64,000 nt of DNA from assembly GCF_002873335.1 (NCBI RefSeq), contig NZ_MCUW01000020.1, positions 62,001 through 126,000 on the forward strand, read 5' to 3'. Positions 7,112 through 16,708 of the stretch are shown here, in pieces. Numbering within the stretch: position 1 is the stretch's first letter; every line of letters begins with the position of its first letter. This DNA is from Vibrio sp. 10N.286.49.B1. Lineage in GTDB: Bacteria > Pseudomonadota > Gammaproteobacteria > Enterobacterales > Vibrionaceae. Position numbers and translations under genes: made by a program. The notes beneath the pieces are model-generated. The model was not told where the DNA came from and did not search any database. It saw nothing but the letters and a program-made list of their open reading frames with translations.

Positions 7112-9658
7112 ATGAATGTCGTTAAATTATTCATTTCGCCGTCTCTGTATCGAGACTTTTCGAATTCCATAAATACCCCGGAATACTCCCTTAGCACTCG
7201 TCATTTTTTCTTATTCATACTGTATTTGCTTACCAGAGCCTTTCTTCGTCATCCGTTAGATTTGAAGGCATGGAACCATTATTTTCCACAAATTGAGTTT
7301 GATCACTTCTCGTATGGCGATAATATTCGAATTGTCATTCAACTGCTTTGGATCTGCTTAGTAAAGCAAAATTTCCATTTAGATAGTTGGTTGTTGGTTC
7401 GTCATTTATGTTTTTTAAAATCGATGCTTCGATACGGCGCGCAATGGTTCCGTAAGATTAGTTCTATAGCGGTCAGTTCTTTGGATTCAAAGCTTGAAGA
7501 TGTAGGTTCAGAAAAATACTCCAATAGGATCCTCCCAGATCCGCTTCTGTATGGTATTTTATTCGTCCTAACGCTGCTCTGTTTAACCGTTCCATTCTCA
7601 ATTGCTGCACAGGCGTTCTTTGTTGGTGCGTTAGCGTTAGTCGCGTTTTCAATTCGAGGAGTGGAAGGTAGACTGCCAAACCTACTCCTCATTGTACTCT
7701 CCCTGATTGCGTCATGTCGTTATATTTGGTGGCGCTATACGTCAACGATTAACTGGGATAAAGACCTCGACCTAATATTGGGCCTAATACTACTAATGGC
7801 TGAAACCTATTCGTGGTTGGTGCTTCTTCTCAGCTACTTTCAGTCTATTTGGCCACTTAACAGGAAACCCGTGTTACTGCCAGAGTCAGTGAAGAAGTGG
7901 CCATCTATTGATCTCTATATTCCCACCTTCAATGAAGAGTTAGAGGTAGTTCGAGCAACTGTCTTAGCAGCAAGTACAATCGACTGGCCAAAAAACAAAC
8001 TTAACATCTATATCCTCGACGATGGCAAAAGAGATGATTTTCAAGCCTTTGCTGAGCAGGCTGGCGTTGGCTATATAAGGAGGCCAACAAACGAACATGC
8101 GAAAGCTGGGAATTTAAACTACGCATTGAAACACACCAATGGTGAGTACGTTGCAATCTTTGATTGCGACCATATCCCCACGCGAGTTTTTTTTCAGGTG
8201 ACGATTGGAGCATTTCTCAAAGACGATAAGCTGGCATTGGTTCAAACACCCCATCATTTTTTCTCTCCTGATCCCTTTGAGCGCAACTTATCAAACTTCA
8301 GGAAGCTTCCCAACGAAGGCAATCTATTTTATGGATTGATTCAAGATGGTAACGACATGTGGGACGCGACTTTCTTTTGTGGATCCTGTGCAATTTTACG
8401 GCGCGGTGCACTTGAGGAAATTGGTGGTGTTGCCGTCGAAACGGTGACTGAAGATGCACATACCGCGTTAAAGTTGCATCGGTTGGGCTATCGCAGTGCT
8501 TACTTGAAAGAACCAATATCCGCTGGACTTGCGACCGATAGTTTGTCGGCGCATATCGGTCAACGGATTCGCTGGGCACGAGGGATGGCGCAAATATTCA
8601 GGGTCGATAACCCGCTATTAGGGCGAGGTCTAAAGTGGCAACAAAGATTATGTTACCTCAATGGAATGATGCATTTTTTAAGTGGAATCCCACGGTTGAT
8701 TTTCATGGTAGCCCCTCTTGCTTTCTTGTTGTTCGATGCATACATAATCTATGCTCCGGCATTGGCTATCGTCTTATTTGTATTACCACATATGTTTCAT
8801 GCCAGTTTAACCAACTCGAGGATCCAAGGTAAATATCGTCATTCATTTTGGGGAGAGGTATATGAAACGGTTTTAGCTTGGTACATTGCAATCCCAACCA
8901 CAATTGCGTTAATTGCGCCTAACAAAGGTTCATTTAATGTGACGGAGAAGGGGGGGCTAATACAAAATAGCTTTTTTGACTGGAATATTAGTAAACCGAT
9001 TATAGCGTTGCTGATACTCAATTTATTGGGGTTTGCCGTTGGTATTCATAGGTTGTTCGACTATGAATTTACCGAAACAGCTACGGTTTTAGTCAACCTA
9101 TTTTGGACGCTCTATAACCTGTTCGTACTTGGGGTCGCGCTGGCTGTATCGGCGGAAGAAAAACAAGTCCGTCAGACTCATCGAATTGAAGTGGATTATG
9201 CGATTTCATTTACGACGACTGATGGCCATCATTACCCCGCACAACTTAAAGATTTTTCGTTTGGAGGGCTGGGCTTTGAAGTTCACTCAGGAATAGTGCT
9301 GCGGCAAGGTGATAAAGTCAATGTGGCGTTGCAACGCTACGGTATTACGGAATCATTTCTGTGTGAAATTAAGTTTTGTCAAAATGGAACGGTTGGCGCC
9401 GAGTTAATGCCGATGACATTGGAAAAAGAAAAACGTTTTATACAATGTACTTTTGCGCGGTCGGACACATGGTCTAAGTGGCAAAAATCGTACGAAGAAG
9501 ACAAACCTTGGCAGAGTTTAAAGAATATGTGTTTAGTCAGTGTCATGGGTTTTAGAAAAATGGTGGATTACAGCCCTAGAATATTCCAATTGATATATTC
9601 AAGGTTAGAAGCACTGGTTTTATTCGGGCTGACTTTCAGGCCTCGATGGGTGTATTAG
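7112..9658 (+). CDS. bcsA: BcsA, cellulose synthase catalytic subunit (UDP-forming)
   Basis: BcsA polymerises UDP-glucose into beta-1,4-glucan and threads the chain across the inner membrane. The 848-residue protein shows the GT2 motifs in order: D303-D304-G305, D351-C-D353, T446-E-D448 and Q484-R-I-R-W488. These are surrounded by about eight membrane segments. A C-terminal PilZ domain holds the c-di-GMP motifs R687-QTH-R691 and D714-F-S716-F-G718-G719, so the enzyme should be switched on by c-di-GMP. A proteobacterial N-terminal extension of about 140 residues precedes the first membrane segments. It lies between bcsQ (1 nt gap) and bcsB, and all key residues are intact. Confidence 0.97.
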   Translation: MNVVKLFISPSLYRDFSNSINTPEYSLSTRHFFLFILYLLTRAFLRHPLDLKAWNHYFPQIEFDHFSYGDNIRIVIQLLWICLVKQNFHLDSWLLVRHLCFLKSMLRYGAQWFRKISSIAVSSLDSKLEDVGSEKYSNRILPDPLLYGILFVLTLLCLTVPFSIAAQAFFVGALALVAFSIRGVEGRLPNLLLIVLSLIASCRYIWWRYTSTINWDKDLDLILGLILLMAETYSWLVLLLSYFQSIWPLNRKPVLLPESVKKWPSIDLYIPTFNEELEVVRATVLAASTIDWPKNKLNIYILDDGKRDDFQAFAEQAGVGYIRRPTNEHAKAGNLNYALKHTNGEYVAIFDCDHIPTRVFFQVTIGAFLKDDKLALVQTPHHFFSPDPFERNLSNFRKLPNEGNLFYGLIQDGNDMWDATFFCGSCAILRRGALEEIGGVAVETVTEDAHTALKLHRLGYRSAYLKEPISAGLATDSLSAHIGQRIRWARGMAQIFRVDNPLLGRGLKWQQRLCYLNGMMHFLSGIPRLIFMVAPLAFLLFDAYIIYAPALAIVLFVLPHMFHASLTNSRIQGKYRHSFWGEVYETVLAWYIAIPTTIALIAPNKGSFNVTEKGGLIQNSFFDWNISKPIIALLILNLLGFAVGIHRLFDYEFTETATVLVNLFWTLYNLFVLGVALAVSAEEKQVRQTHRIEVDYAISFTTTDGHHYPAQLKDFSFGGLGFEVHSGIVLRQGDKVNVALQRYGITESFLCEIKFCQNGTVGAELMPMTLEKEKRFIQCTFARSDTWSKWQKSYEEDKPWQSLKNMCLVSVMGFRKMVDYSPRIFQLIYSRLEALVLFGLTFRPRWVY

Positions 9659-9667
9659 GAAATGATA

Positions 9668-11899
9668 ATGAGAATGATAAGGACGCTATCGATATTATCG
9701 CTGGCAATGATATCCACGGCGTTTGCCGCTGAGTCTAACGAGAAAGTGAACCCTAATATGAGTCTCGAATATACATTCGAAGACATTACAGGTGAGTCTT
9801 CTATACAGCTAAAAGGCAATCAAAGTACGGCTTATTTAGGGTTTGGTTCGCGTCTTGATCAAGTGATTACAGGCGGAAACCTTCGGTTAGAGTTCTTGCC
9901 ATCGCCAGCATTGCGTGCATCCGTATCACACGTACGAGTGTTTCTTAATAATGAACTGATGGATGTCGTCGAATTTAACAAAGCTTCAACGACTAGAAAA
10001 GAGATGAAGCAGATAGCCCTTGATGGGCGTTTTTTCAAAAATTATAATCAAATTAAGTTCGAACTTATTGGCCGTATTGATGCTCAATGTAGCGATGGGA
10101 GCGATCCTGCGCTTTGGTGGGAATTGAGCTCAGCAAGCTCGATCCAACTTGATGTACAACCATTAGAAATAGCGAATGAGCTTAGTTTGTTACCGGCCCC
10201 ATTTTTTGATACTCGTGATCTCCACGATGTGTCCATTCCTATGGTCGTACCGCGTGATTTTTCGCTTTCCGGCGTACATTCAGTATCGGTAGTTGCCAAC
10301 TACTTTGCTAGCCACGTTAAATGGCGTGACATTACTTTTCCGGTTTATGATGATCAATTGCCGGACAGGCATGCGATAGTGTTTGCCTCGAACAAAAATA
10401 GGCCGCTATTTTTAAAAGACCTGCCTGAAATAACGCGTCCTACCATTCAAATGGTAAGCCATCCCAGGAACCCCCACATTAAGCTGTTGCTCGTGTTGGG
10501 CGCTAACGAACAACAGCTGTCTATGGCGGCTAAAGGACTTGCCGCAAGCAATCAATTGATGTCAGGTGAAGTGGCGTATGTGCACGAGCTAAAAAACTTG
10601 AAAGCACGGCAGCCATATGATGCGCCCAATTGGCTTCCGACGAACAGAGCTGTCAGGTTGTCTGAGTTGGTTGAGGGGGGCTACCAGTTAGAAAGCCAAG
10701 GGGTGAACTTATCACCTATTAAAGTTGACTTTACTTTGCCACCTGATTTGTTTACTTGGAACGCGAAGTCGATTCCGATGAAGTTAAATTATCGACATTC
10801 TCCTCCTCAAGAGGGGACCAGTAGTTCAAAGTTGAGCGTCGCGGTTAATGAACGATTCGTTAAAGCATTTTCTTTGGATAGCGGGCAAACTAGCAAGGAG
10901 CAACGAGTATGGCGAATTCCAGTATTAGGTACTGAATCATTTTCTGCGCATGAATCGTTAAACGTTCCTGGATTTAAAGCGGCGACCCAAAACACGTTAG
11001 GCTTCACTTTTCAATTGGCTCAAAGCACGGCTGCGGAATGTGAAGGAAGCTCTACGACGATCCAGTATGCCGCCATTGATGGAAATTCGAGCGTCGATTT
11101 TTCTGGATTCCCTCACTACATCCAAATGCCAAACAACCAAGTATTTGCTTCATCTGGGTTTCCGTATTCAAGAATGGCAGACCTGTCTGAAACCGCTATC
11201 GTCATGTCAGGAGAACCTAGCCCTAAAGAAGTTGAACTATTACTTGATACGGTTGGTTTCATCACCAAAAAGACAGGGTTGCCCGCTTATCAATATAAGT
11301 TGATCGATTCGTGGGATACCGCGGTTCTACATGACAAAGATGTTTTGGTACTAGGCGTTCAGTCTGCAACTCGCTTTGGCTTAAACTCCGATTCTCTTGC
11401 TTATGTTAATTCCTCTGAAGACGGACAATTTATGACCGCGACACTCTCATCTGATGAGGGGGTTTTGAATGGGTTTGGAAAACTAGCAGGACGGGCACCA
11501 ACCGTATCGGCGCACTTGTCGACGCGAGGCGAGTTTGCATCAATGGCAAGCTTTGAGTCACCTATTTCTGCTTTGCGAACCGTCACGGTGTTGTCGGCAA
11601 GGAACGAGCAGTCGATTCCGTTGTTGCAATCTGCGTTGAATAAAAACAGTGCTGAATTGGCTGGCTCTGCGGTCGCAATTACCAAGTATGATATCAATAG
11701 TTATCAGATTGGTAGCCAGTACTTTGTAGGTTCATTGCCTTTGTTTGACCTTGTGTGGTATCACTTTTCAGATAGACCCGTGATTATGGTTATCGTTGCG
11801 TTATTGTTGGTACTTGGCTTCACTTTGTTGATGTGGCGAGTATTGAAGCGCTATGCATCGCGTCGATTAAAGCACTCTTTAGGACACAACGATGAATAA
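9668..11899 (+). CDS. bcsB: BcsB, periplasmic cellulose synthase subunit
   Basis: BcsB is the membrane-anchored periplasmic partner needed for BcsA activity and for guiding the glucan. The protein has a signal peptide (cleavage near AFAA), two repeated carbohydrate-binding/flavodoxin-like modules, and one C-terminal membrane helix (about VIMVIVALLLVLGFTLLMW) with a basic cytosolic tail. Among three clustered in-frame ATGs (9662, 9668, 9674) I chose 9668 because AGGA at 9657-9660 is then 7 nt away; using 9662 would only add two residues. The end overlaps bcsZ by 8 nt. Confidence 0.95.
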   Translation: MRMIRTLSILSLAMISTAFAAESNEKVNPNMSLEYTFEDITGESSIQLKGNQSTAYLGFGSRLDQVITGGNLRLEFLPSPALRASVSHVRVFLNNELMDVVEFNKASTTRKEMKQIALDGRFFKNYNQIKFELIGRIDAQCSDGSDPALWWELSSASSIQLDVQPLEIANELSLLPAPFFDTRDLHDVSIPMVVPRDFSLSGVHSVSVVANYFASHVKWRDITFPVYDDQLPDRHAIVFASNKNRPLFLKDLPEITRPTIQMVSHPRNPHIKLLLVLGANEQQLSMAAKGLAASNQLMSGEVAYVHELKNLKARQPYDAPNWLPTNRAVRLSELVEGGYQLESQGVNLSPIKVDFTLPPDLFTWNAKSIPMKLNYRHSPPQEGTSSSKLSVAVNERFVKAFSLDSGQTSKEQRVWRIPVLGTESFSAHESLNVPGFKAATQNTLGFTFQLAQSTAAECEGSSTTIQYAAIDGNSSVDFSGFPHYIQMPNNQVFASSGFPYSRMADLSETAIVMSGEPSPKEVELLLDTVGFITKKTGLPAYQYKLIDSWDTAVLHDKDVLVLGVQSATRFGLNSDSLAYVNSSEDGQFMTATLSSDEGVLNGFGKLAGRAPTVSAHLSTRGEFASMASFESPISALRTVTVLSARNEQSIPLLQSALNKNSAELAGSAVAITKYDINSYQIGSQYFVGSLPLFDLVWYHFSDRPVIMVIVALLLVLGFTLLMWRVLKRYASRRLKHSLGHNDE

Positions 11900-13019
11900 G
11901 ATCGTCATTTATCTATCTTTGCTGCTCTCTTGTTACTCAGTTTCAGCAGAGCACGACCTGTCTTGGTCAGATTTTAAAGAAGTGTACATTATAGATAATG
12001 GTCGGGTTATCGATGGATCTGACCCTCGAAGTATCACCACGTCTGAGGGCCAGTCTTACGCCTTATTTTTTGCTTTGGTTGAGAATGACCGAGCAACATT
12101 TGATCTTGTGTACGAGTGGACGCGCCACCATTTAGCCGGTGGCGATCTAACGGCGCGATTACCCTCTTGGTTATGGGGTAAGGGGAATAACGGCTATGAG
12201 ATTCTAGATACTAACTCCGCTTCCGATTCGGATTTGTGGATAGCTTACACATTACTCGAGGCTGGGAGGCTATGGAAAAGCGACTATTATCAAAATGTAG
12301 GTTATTTACTAGCGCAAAGAATCTTAGCTGAAGAGACAATAAGCTTGGTACCGGGCGTGCGACAACTTGTCCCTGGAAAATACGGATTTGAAGTGGATAA
12401 AGCCGTTAAGTTGAATCCAAGTTACGTTCCTATGCCGTTGCTTGCCAAGTTTGTGCACTCATCGACTGATAAGCGTTGGACAGAGTTGTGGAGCGGTTCG
12501 AGAGAACTTCTTTTACGCTCTCAAGTATTTGGTGTGAGTCCTGATTGGATACTCTACGACGGTCAAGATTATTACTTTGATAATGAGACTGATGATCAGG
12601 GTAGCTACAATGCGATTCGCACCTATATGTGGGCAGGTATGATGCCGAGAACCATGGAAGGTCGAGAGCAGCTACTCAAGACATTGCGGCCGTTTGTTAA
12701 CCAAATACGAACAGAACAGTCGATACCGTTGACAACCTTTGCGCAATCAGGAAAAAGTCGCGGTAGTGCTCCGGTGGGCTTTACTGCTGCTATGATACCG
12801 CTTCTTGTGGCGAATGAAGACGACGAACTTGCCCAGATATTTGCGACTAAAACAAAGCAACAGTTACAGACAAAGCGTGATGATGAATACTATAACAATG
12901 TGCTAGCGTGGTTTGGCATGAGTTGGTACAACAAGCGATTCCGGTTTGATGACCATGGTGAGCTTATTCTCCCTTGGGCAAACTCTGAGGCACTGACTCC
13001 TGAGGTAAATGAGCAGTGA
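11892..13019 (+). CDS. bcsZ: BcsZ, periplasmic endo-beta-1,4-glucanase (GH8)
   Basis: BcsZ trims cellulose in the periplasm during export. The 375-residue protein begins with a signal peptide (cleaved after SVSA) and carries the GH8 motifs TTSEGQSYALFF, with the acid catalyst at E52, and NSASDSDLWIAYTLLEA, with conserved Asp at 112/114. It overlaps bcsB by 8 nt and its TGA overlaps the GTG start of bcsC, so translation is coupled. AGGA lies 7 nt before the ATG. Confidence 0.96.
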   Translation: MNKIVIYLSLLLSCYSVSAEHDLSWSDFKEVYIIDNGRVIDGSDPRSITTSEGQSYALFFALVENDRATFDLVYEWTRHHLAGGDLTARLPSWLWGKGNNGYEILDTNSASDSDLWIAYTLLEAGRLWKSDYYQNVGYLLAQRILAEETISLVPGVRQLVPGKYGFEVDKAVKLNPSYVPMPLLAKFVHSSTDKRWTELWSGSRELLLRSQVFGVSPDWILYDGQDYYFDNETDDQGSYNAIRTYMWAGMMPRTMEGREQLLKTLRPFVNQIRTEQSIPLTTFAQSGKSRGSAPVGFTAAMIPLLVANEDDELAQIFATKTKQQLQTKRDDEYYNNVLAWFGMSWYNKRFRFDDHGELILPWANSEALTPEVNEQ

Positions 13020-16000
13020 GGAGGATTCCTTTTACGTCAAATTGCTACGCGATCGCTTTGTGCTACTCAGTGGCAGTCAATGCCACGGCTCATACACCCG
13101 CAGTTTATTATCAATCTGCACCAAACTGGTTGGAAAATCAGATAGTAATAGGGGAGCTTAAGAAGGATGAAGATTTAGTTTTTTCTGCCGTCGAGCGTTG
13201 GCTTGCTATTGCACCCACGGACCCTCAGGCACTTTTTGCCAAGGGACGCTGGTTGATTCGAAACAATCAGACTGAGTTGGCATATCCGTTGCTCGAGCAG
13301 GTAAGTAAAAGTGGTGATAAAGACATTCAGCAAGCCTTTCGCAACTACATCGACGTTAATGAGCAGAGAAAAACGGAATACAATCAAATCATGTTGCTCC
13401 AAAAAGGAGGGCAGTATGATAAGGCTCTAGAGGGATTTGTGGCGCTTTTTGGGGACCAACGGCCTGACGTTAATTATGAGCTTGAATACTTGGATCTTCT
13501 TTCTACGTTTCCCGATCGTGCAGACGAAGCACTAGAAGGATATAAGGCGTTAGATGACGCTTTTCCACAAGTTGGAGAGATCCGGATTAGGCTTGCACGA
13601 CATCTAGCTCGATATTACGACAGCGAAAAAGCCATCGAAATTTATTCCTCTTTGGCAAATGATTCACAGTTAGGGGTCTTTGCAAGCAGTCTTTGGTTAA
13701 CAGAGTTGGAATCCCAGCCGCTTTCAAAGCAATGGTTTGCGACCTATGAGCGAGTTGCGAGTTATCACCCTGATGATCTTGCTCTTCAACAGCGCTATGA
13801 GACAGCAAAAAGTCGATGGCTGCATGAAAAAGAGTTACGAAAAGATCCGTTGTACCGGAAAAAGCGCAAGGCTTTACAAGAGGTAGGGCGTGGGAAATTT
13901 ACATGGTCTGGGTACGACACGTTAGTAGCGTCAAACCGAAAGTGGCCAAACGACCCTTTGACACTCAGTTCACTGGCTAAACACGAATATCGACGTGGTA
14001 ATTATACGGCGTCATTGGAGTATATTAGACGAGCACGTCAAAGTGATGATAACCCTGACTTAAGCAATTACTACAACGCCGAAGAGCGAACTATTTTATA
14101 CTGGCAAGCCATTGATATTGCGCGTAGTGCTATCGTCCGTCAAAATTTTACTAAGGCTGAAGCTGAACTTGACAAAGCGTTGAGCATTGATAAACGTATT
14201 GCGTTAGGTTACGTGATGAAAGGTCAGGTTCTACGGTCTCAAAGCAATATACAGTCCGCGCACCAGTGGGCTATTAAGGCAAAGGATATTGAGCCCCTGA
14301 GTACCAGCGCTCTTGAACTGTGGGTGGAAACTCGCTATCCAGATCAAGGTAACGAAGGACAATTGCAAGCGTTGTCTGAACTTAACGCTGAGCAGCGTCA
14401 TGTACTGAAGTCTTTTACGGCACGTGTCGAGCATTCAGTGCTACTTGATAGATTGCGACAGGAAAAAGCAGCGCCCTCAGAGTTGGTGTCCTCCTCCATA
14501 TTTCAACACGTTATGAACAGTAATGCTGATCTGCCTTGGTTTAAAAAAGAGATTGCTGATGAATTAGTGCTATTGAATCAATACGAATCCGCTGATTATA
14601 TGATGCGCACTGCTTATATTGAATTTCAAGACCCTGAACACACACACGCCTATAGCCTGTTCTTAGTGTCAAACAATCGATGGGCTGAAGCGTATGGTAT
14701 TGTCACAGAAAACCAACTCAATGGATTAACGTCATCAGAACAAGCGACGTTCACAAGAATTAAACTGGAATATCATCGCCAGATGATACAAAGACTATCT
14801 GATGACAAGAACGCCTCACACGTTTTACTTGAAATAGACCGGTATATTCAGTCGGTGGCTAAAACAGATGAGCCTATCGCTACCGTTCTATGGTCGGAGT
14901 TTGGTTACCCAGAAAAAGCGAACGATTTAATCGCTGACATTGATATTAACGACTTACAAGATTACGAGTTGCTGCTCTATTCTCAGGTTGTGTATCAAAT
15001 GAATAATCCTGATATACATCGCCTTGTCTATCAAGAAACAAAAGAACGAAAAATCAATGCCAAAATCGTTATGGATCGTGAAAAAGCCTTGAAAGCCGAT
15101 CAGTCTCTTGTTGAGCACGATGTGAATCAAGCGATAGATGCCTATGTCGAACTCATTGGTGATGAGTTTCCATTGGGAGCGGATCGTTATCTAAATACCG
15201 TTGAGCATTCTCCTGAAAACGCAGAAAAATTGCTTGAAGCCTCTGCTAATCATGTTTTTCAACTTGATAAAGAAGACTTCATTTCCGCGATGTTGGTGGC
15301 TATAAGGCTAAGAAATCAATCCTATATTAACTTTTTTAATAATCATCGTTCTCAATTTGCGTTAACGGGCTTTGACTACTGGCGTTTGCAGGAAGAGGCG
15401 GTTGATGCTAACGATGAGGAGCTGGTTGAACAGTTCGCTACCACCGGGTTATTACTCGATGATCAAGAAAGAAGTGAGTCGCCAACAACCCGCAGTATCA
15501 AAACGGCGTACCGTGAAGCTGATGACAATTGGATGACTAACGATCTCATCGCAACGCTAGATGAATTACGTAACAAAAATCAATCTTATGTTATGTTCGG
15601 CACCGAATTTAACTCGGTACCAAATGGCGCTACATTTTTAACTGTTCCTGTTGAGTTGAGTTTGGCGATACCTGATTGGAATGGGCATTTGAAGTTACGG
15701 ACAGATAGTGTCTACCTTGATAGTGGAACACTCACGTACTATGACGAAAATGTGACGTTTGAGCGCAGCCGAGTCGGTCAAGCATTCTCTATTGGATGGG
15801 AAGCAGAGCGTTGGCGTGCGGATATCGGTACGACGCCGATAGGCTTTAGGCTTAATGATTGGGTAGGAGGAGTAGAAGGAACAACATCACTAGGGGATGT
15901 ATCTATTCGCGGGAGTGTGAGTAAACGCCCAGTGACCTCAAGTCTGATCTCATACTCCGGTTTAGAGGTCGCAGATAGACGAGGGAATGTAACAGAGTTT

Positions 16001-16612
16001 GGTGGAGTGACGCGCACCGGGAGTACGGTTAGTTTATCGTGGAATGATGGTCGACCATATGGTTTTTGGGGCTACGGTGAATACCATCAACTAACCGGTG
16101 TTAATGTTGCCGATAATGATCGTTTATCTGGGATGACAGGTGGGTATTATAACGTCATTAATACCAATGATAATTCGCTATCGATCGGTAGCTCAATGTT
16201 CTATATGGGGTATGACAAGAATCTAAGTGAAGTGGTAATAGGGCACGGTAATTATTATAGTCCGCAATCGTACTTTTCGTTGTCAGTTCCAGTGTCGTAT
16301 TATCGACGTGTCAATTATGATTGGACCTATGGTGCGAGAGCGTCGGTTTCTCTATCCAATGCTAGTTTTGACGCACCTTATCAGTTAGAAGGTAACCCAT
16401 CAACAAGCTCTGGGGTTAGCAGTGCTGTTCAATTGTACACAGAATATAAAATATCTGACCACTGGACATTTGTCGGCTATCTTTCTCAGCAATTTTCAAG
16501 TGATTATCAACCAAGCCTGTTTAACCTATATTTTAAGTACAATTTTGACTCCGTTTGGGAAAAAGCAAAATTACAACCCGACCCATTAAGGTTGTATTCT
16601 AATTATTACTAA
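13016..16612 (+). CDS. bcsC: BcsC, outer-membrane cellulose export channel with TPR scaffold
   Basis: BcsC lets the modified glucan pass the periplasm and outer membrane. The 1198-residue protein (E. coli about 1160) has a signal peptide, then TPR repeats through most of residues 30-830, and a C-terminal beta-barrel of about 340 residues. The barrel contains alternating hydrophobic strands and ends in an aromatic-rich strand (LFNLYFKYNF) shortly before the C-terminus. The start is a GTG that overlaps the bcsZ stop (GTGA); no other start fits before the signal peptide. The last gene of the operon; no clear terminator hairpin is visible in the 96 bp before the converging nucleotidase gene. Confidence 0.95.
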   Translation: MRRIPFTSNCYAIALCYSVAVNATAHTPAVYYQSAPNWLENQIVIGELKKDEDLVFSAVERWLAIAPTDPQALFAKGRWLIRNNQTELAYPLLEQVSKSGDKDIQQAFRNYIDVNEQRKTEYNQIMLLQKGGQYDKALEGFVALFGDQRPDVNYELEYLDLLSTFPDRADEALEGYKALDDAFPQVGEIRIRLARHLARYYDSEKAIEIYSSLANDSQLGVFASSLWLTELESQPLSKQWFATYERVASYHPDDLALQQRYETAKSRWLHEKELRKDPLYRKKRKALQEVGRGKFTWSGYDTLVASNRKWPNDPLTLSSLAKHEYRRGNYTASLEYIRRARQSDDNPDLSNYYNAEERTILYWQAIDIARSAIVRQNFTKAEAELDKALSIDKRIALGYVMKGQVLRSQSNIQSAHQWAIKAKDIEPLSTSALELWVETRYPDQGNEGQLQALSELNAEQRHVLKSFTARVEHSVLLDRLRQEKAAPSELVSSSIFQHVMNSNADLPWFKKEIADELVLLNQYESADYMMRTAYIEFQDPEHTHAYSLFLVSNNRWAEAYGIVTENQLNGLTSSEQATFTRIKLEYHRQMIQRLSDDKNASHVLLEIDRYIQSVAKTDEPIATVLWSEFGYPEKANDLIADIDINDLQDYELLLYSQVVYQMNNPDIHRLVYQETKERKINAKIVMDREKALKADQSLVEHDVNQAIDAYVELIGDEFPLGADRYLNTVEHSPENAEKLLEASANHVFQLDKEDFISAMLVAIRLRNQSYINFFNNHRSQFALTGFDYWRLQEEAVDANDEELVEQFATTGLLLDDQERSESPTTRSIKTAYREADDNWMTNDLIATLDELRNKNQSYVMFGTEFNSVPNGATFLTVPVELSLAIPDWNGHLKLRTDSVYLDSGTLTYYDENVTFERSRVGQAFSIGWEAERWRADIGTTPIGFRLNDWVGGVEGTTSLGDVSIRGSVSKRPVTSSLISYSGLEVADRRGNVTEFGGVTRTGSTVSLSWNDGRPYGFWGYGEYHQLTGVNVADNDRLSGMTGGYYNVINTNDNSLSIGSSMFYMGYDKNLSEVVIGHGNYYSPQSYFSLSVPVSYYRRVNYDWTYGARASVSLSNASFDAPYQLEGNPSTSSGVSSAVQLYTEYKISDHWTFVGYLSQQFSSDYQPSLFNLYFKYNFDSVWEKAKLQPDPLRLYSNYY

Positions 16613-16708
16613 CTTGGTTACTTGGTTACTGAGCGTTTGGAGCACGAGTATCCATTTAATGGCCTCTGATAAAGGGAGGGCATGGTTAGTTTCGTAAGAA
16701 ATTACGGT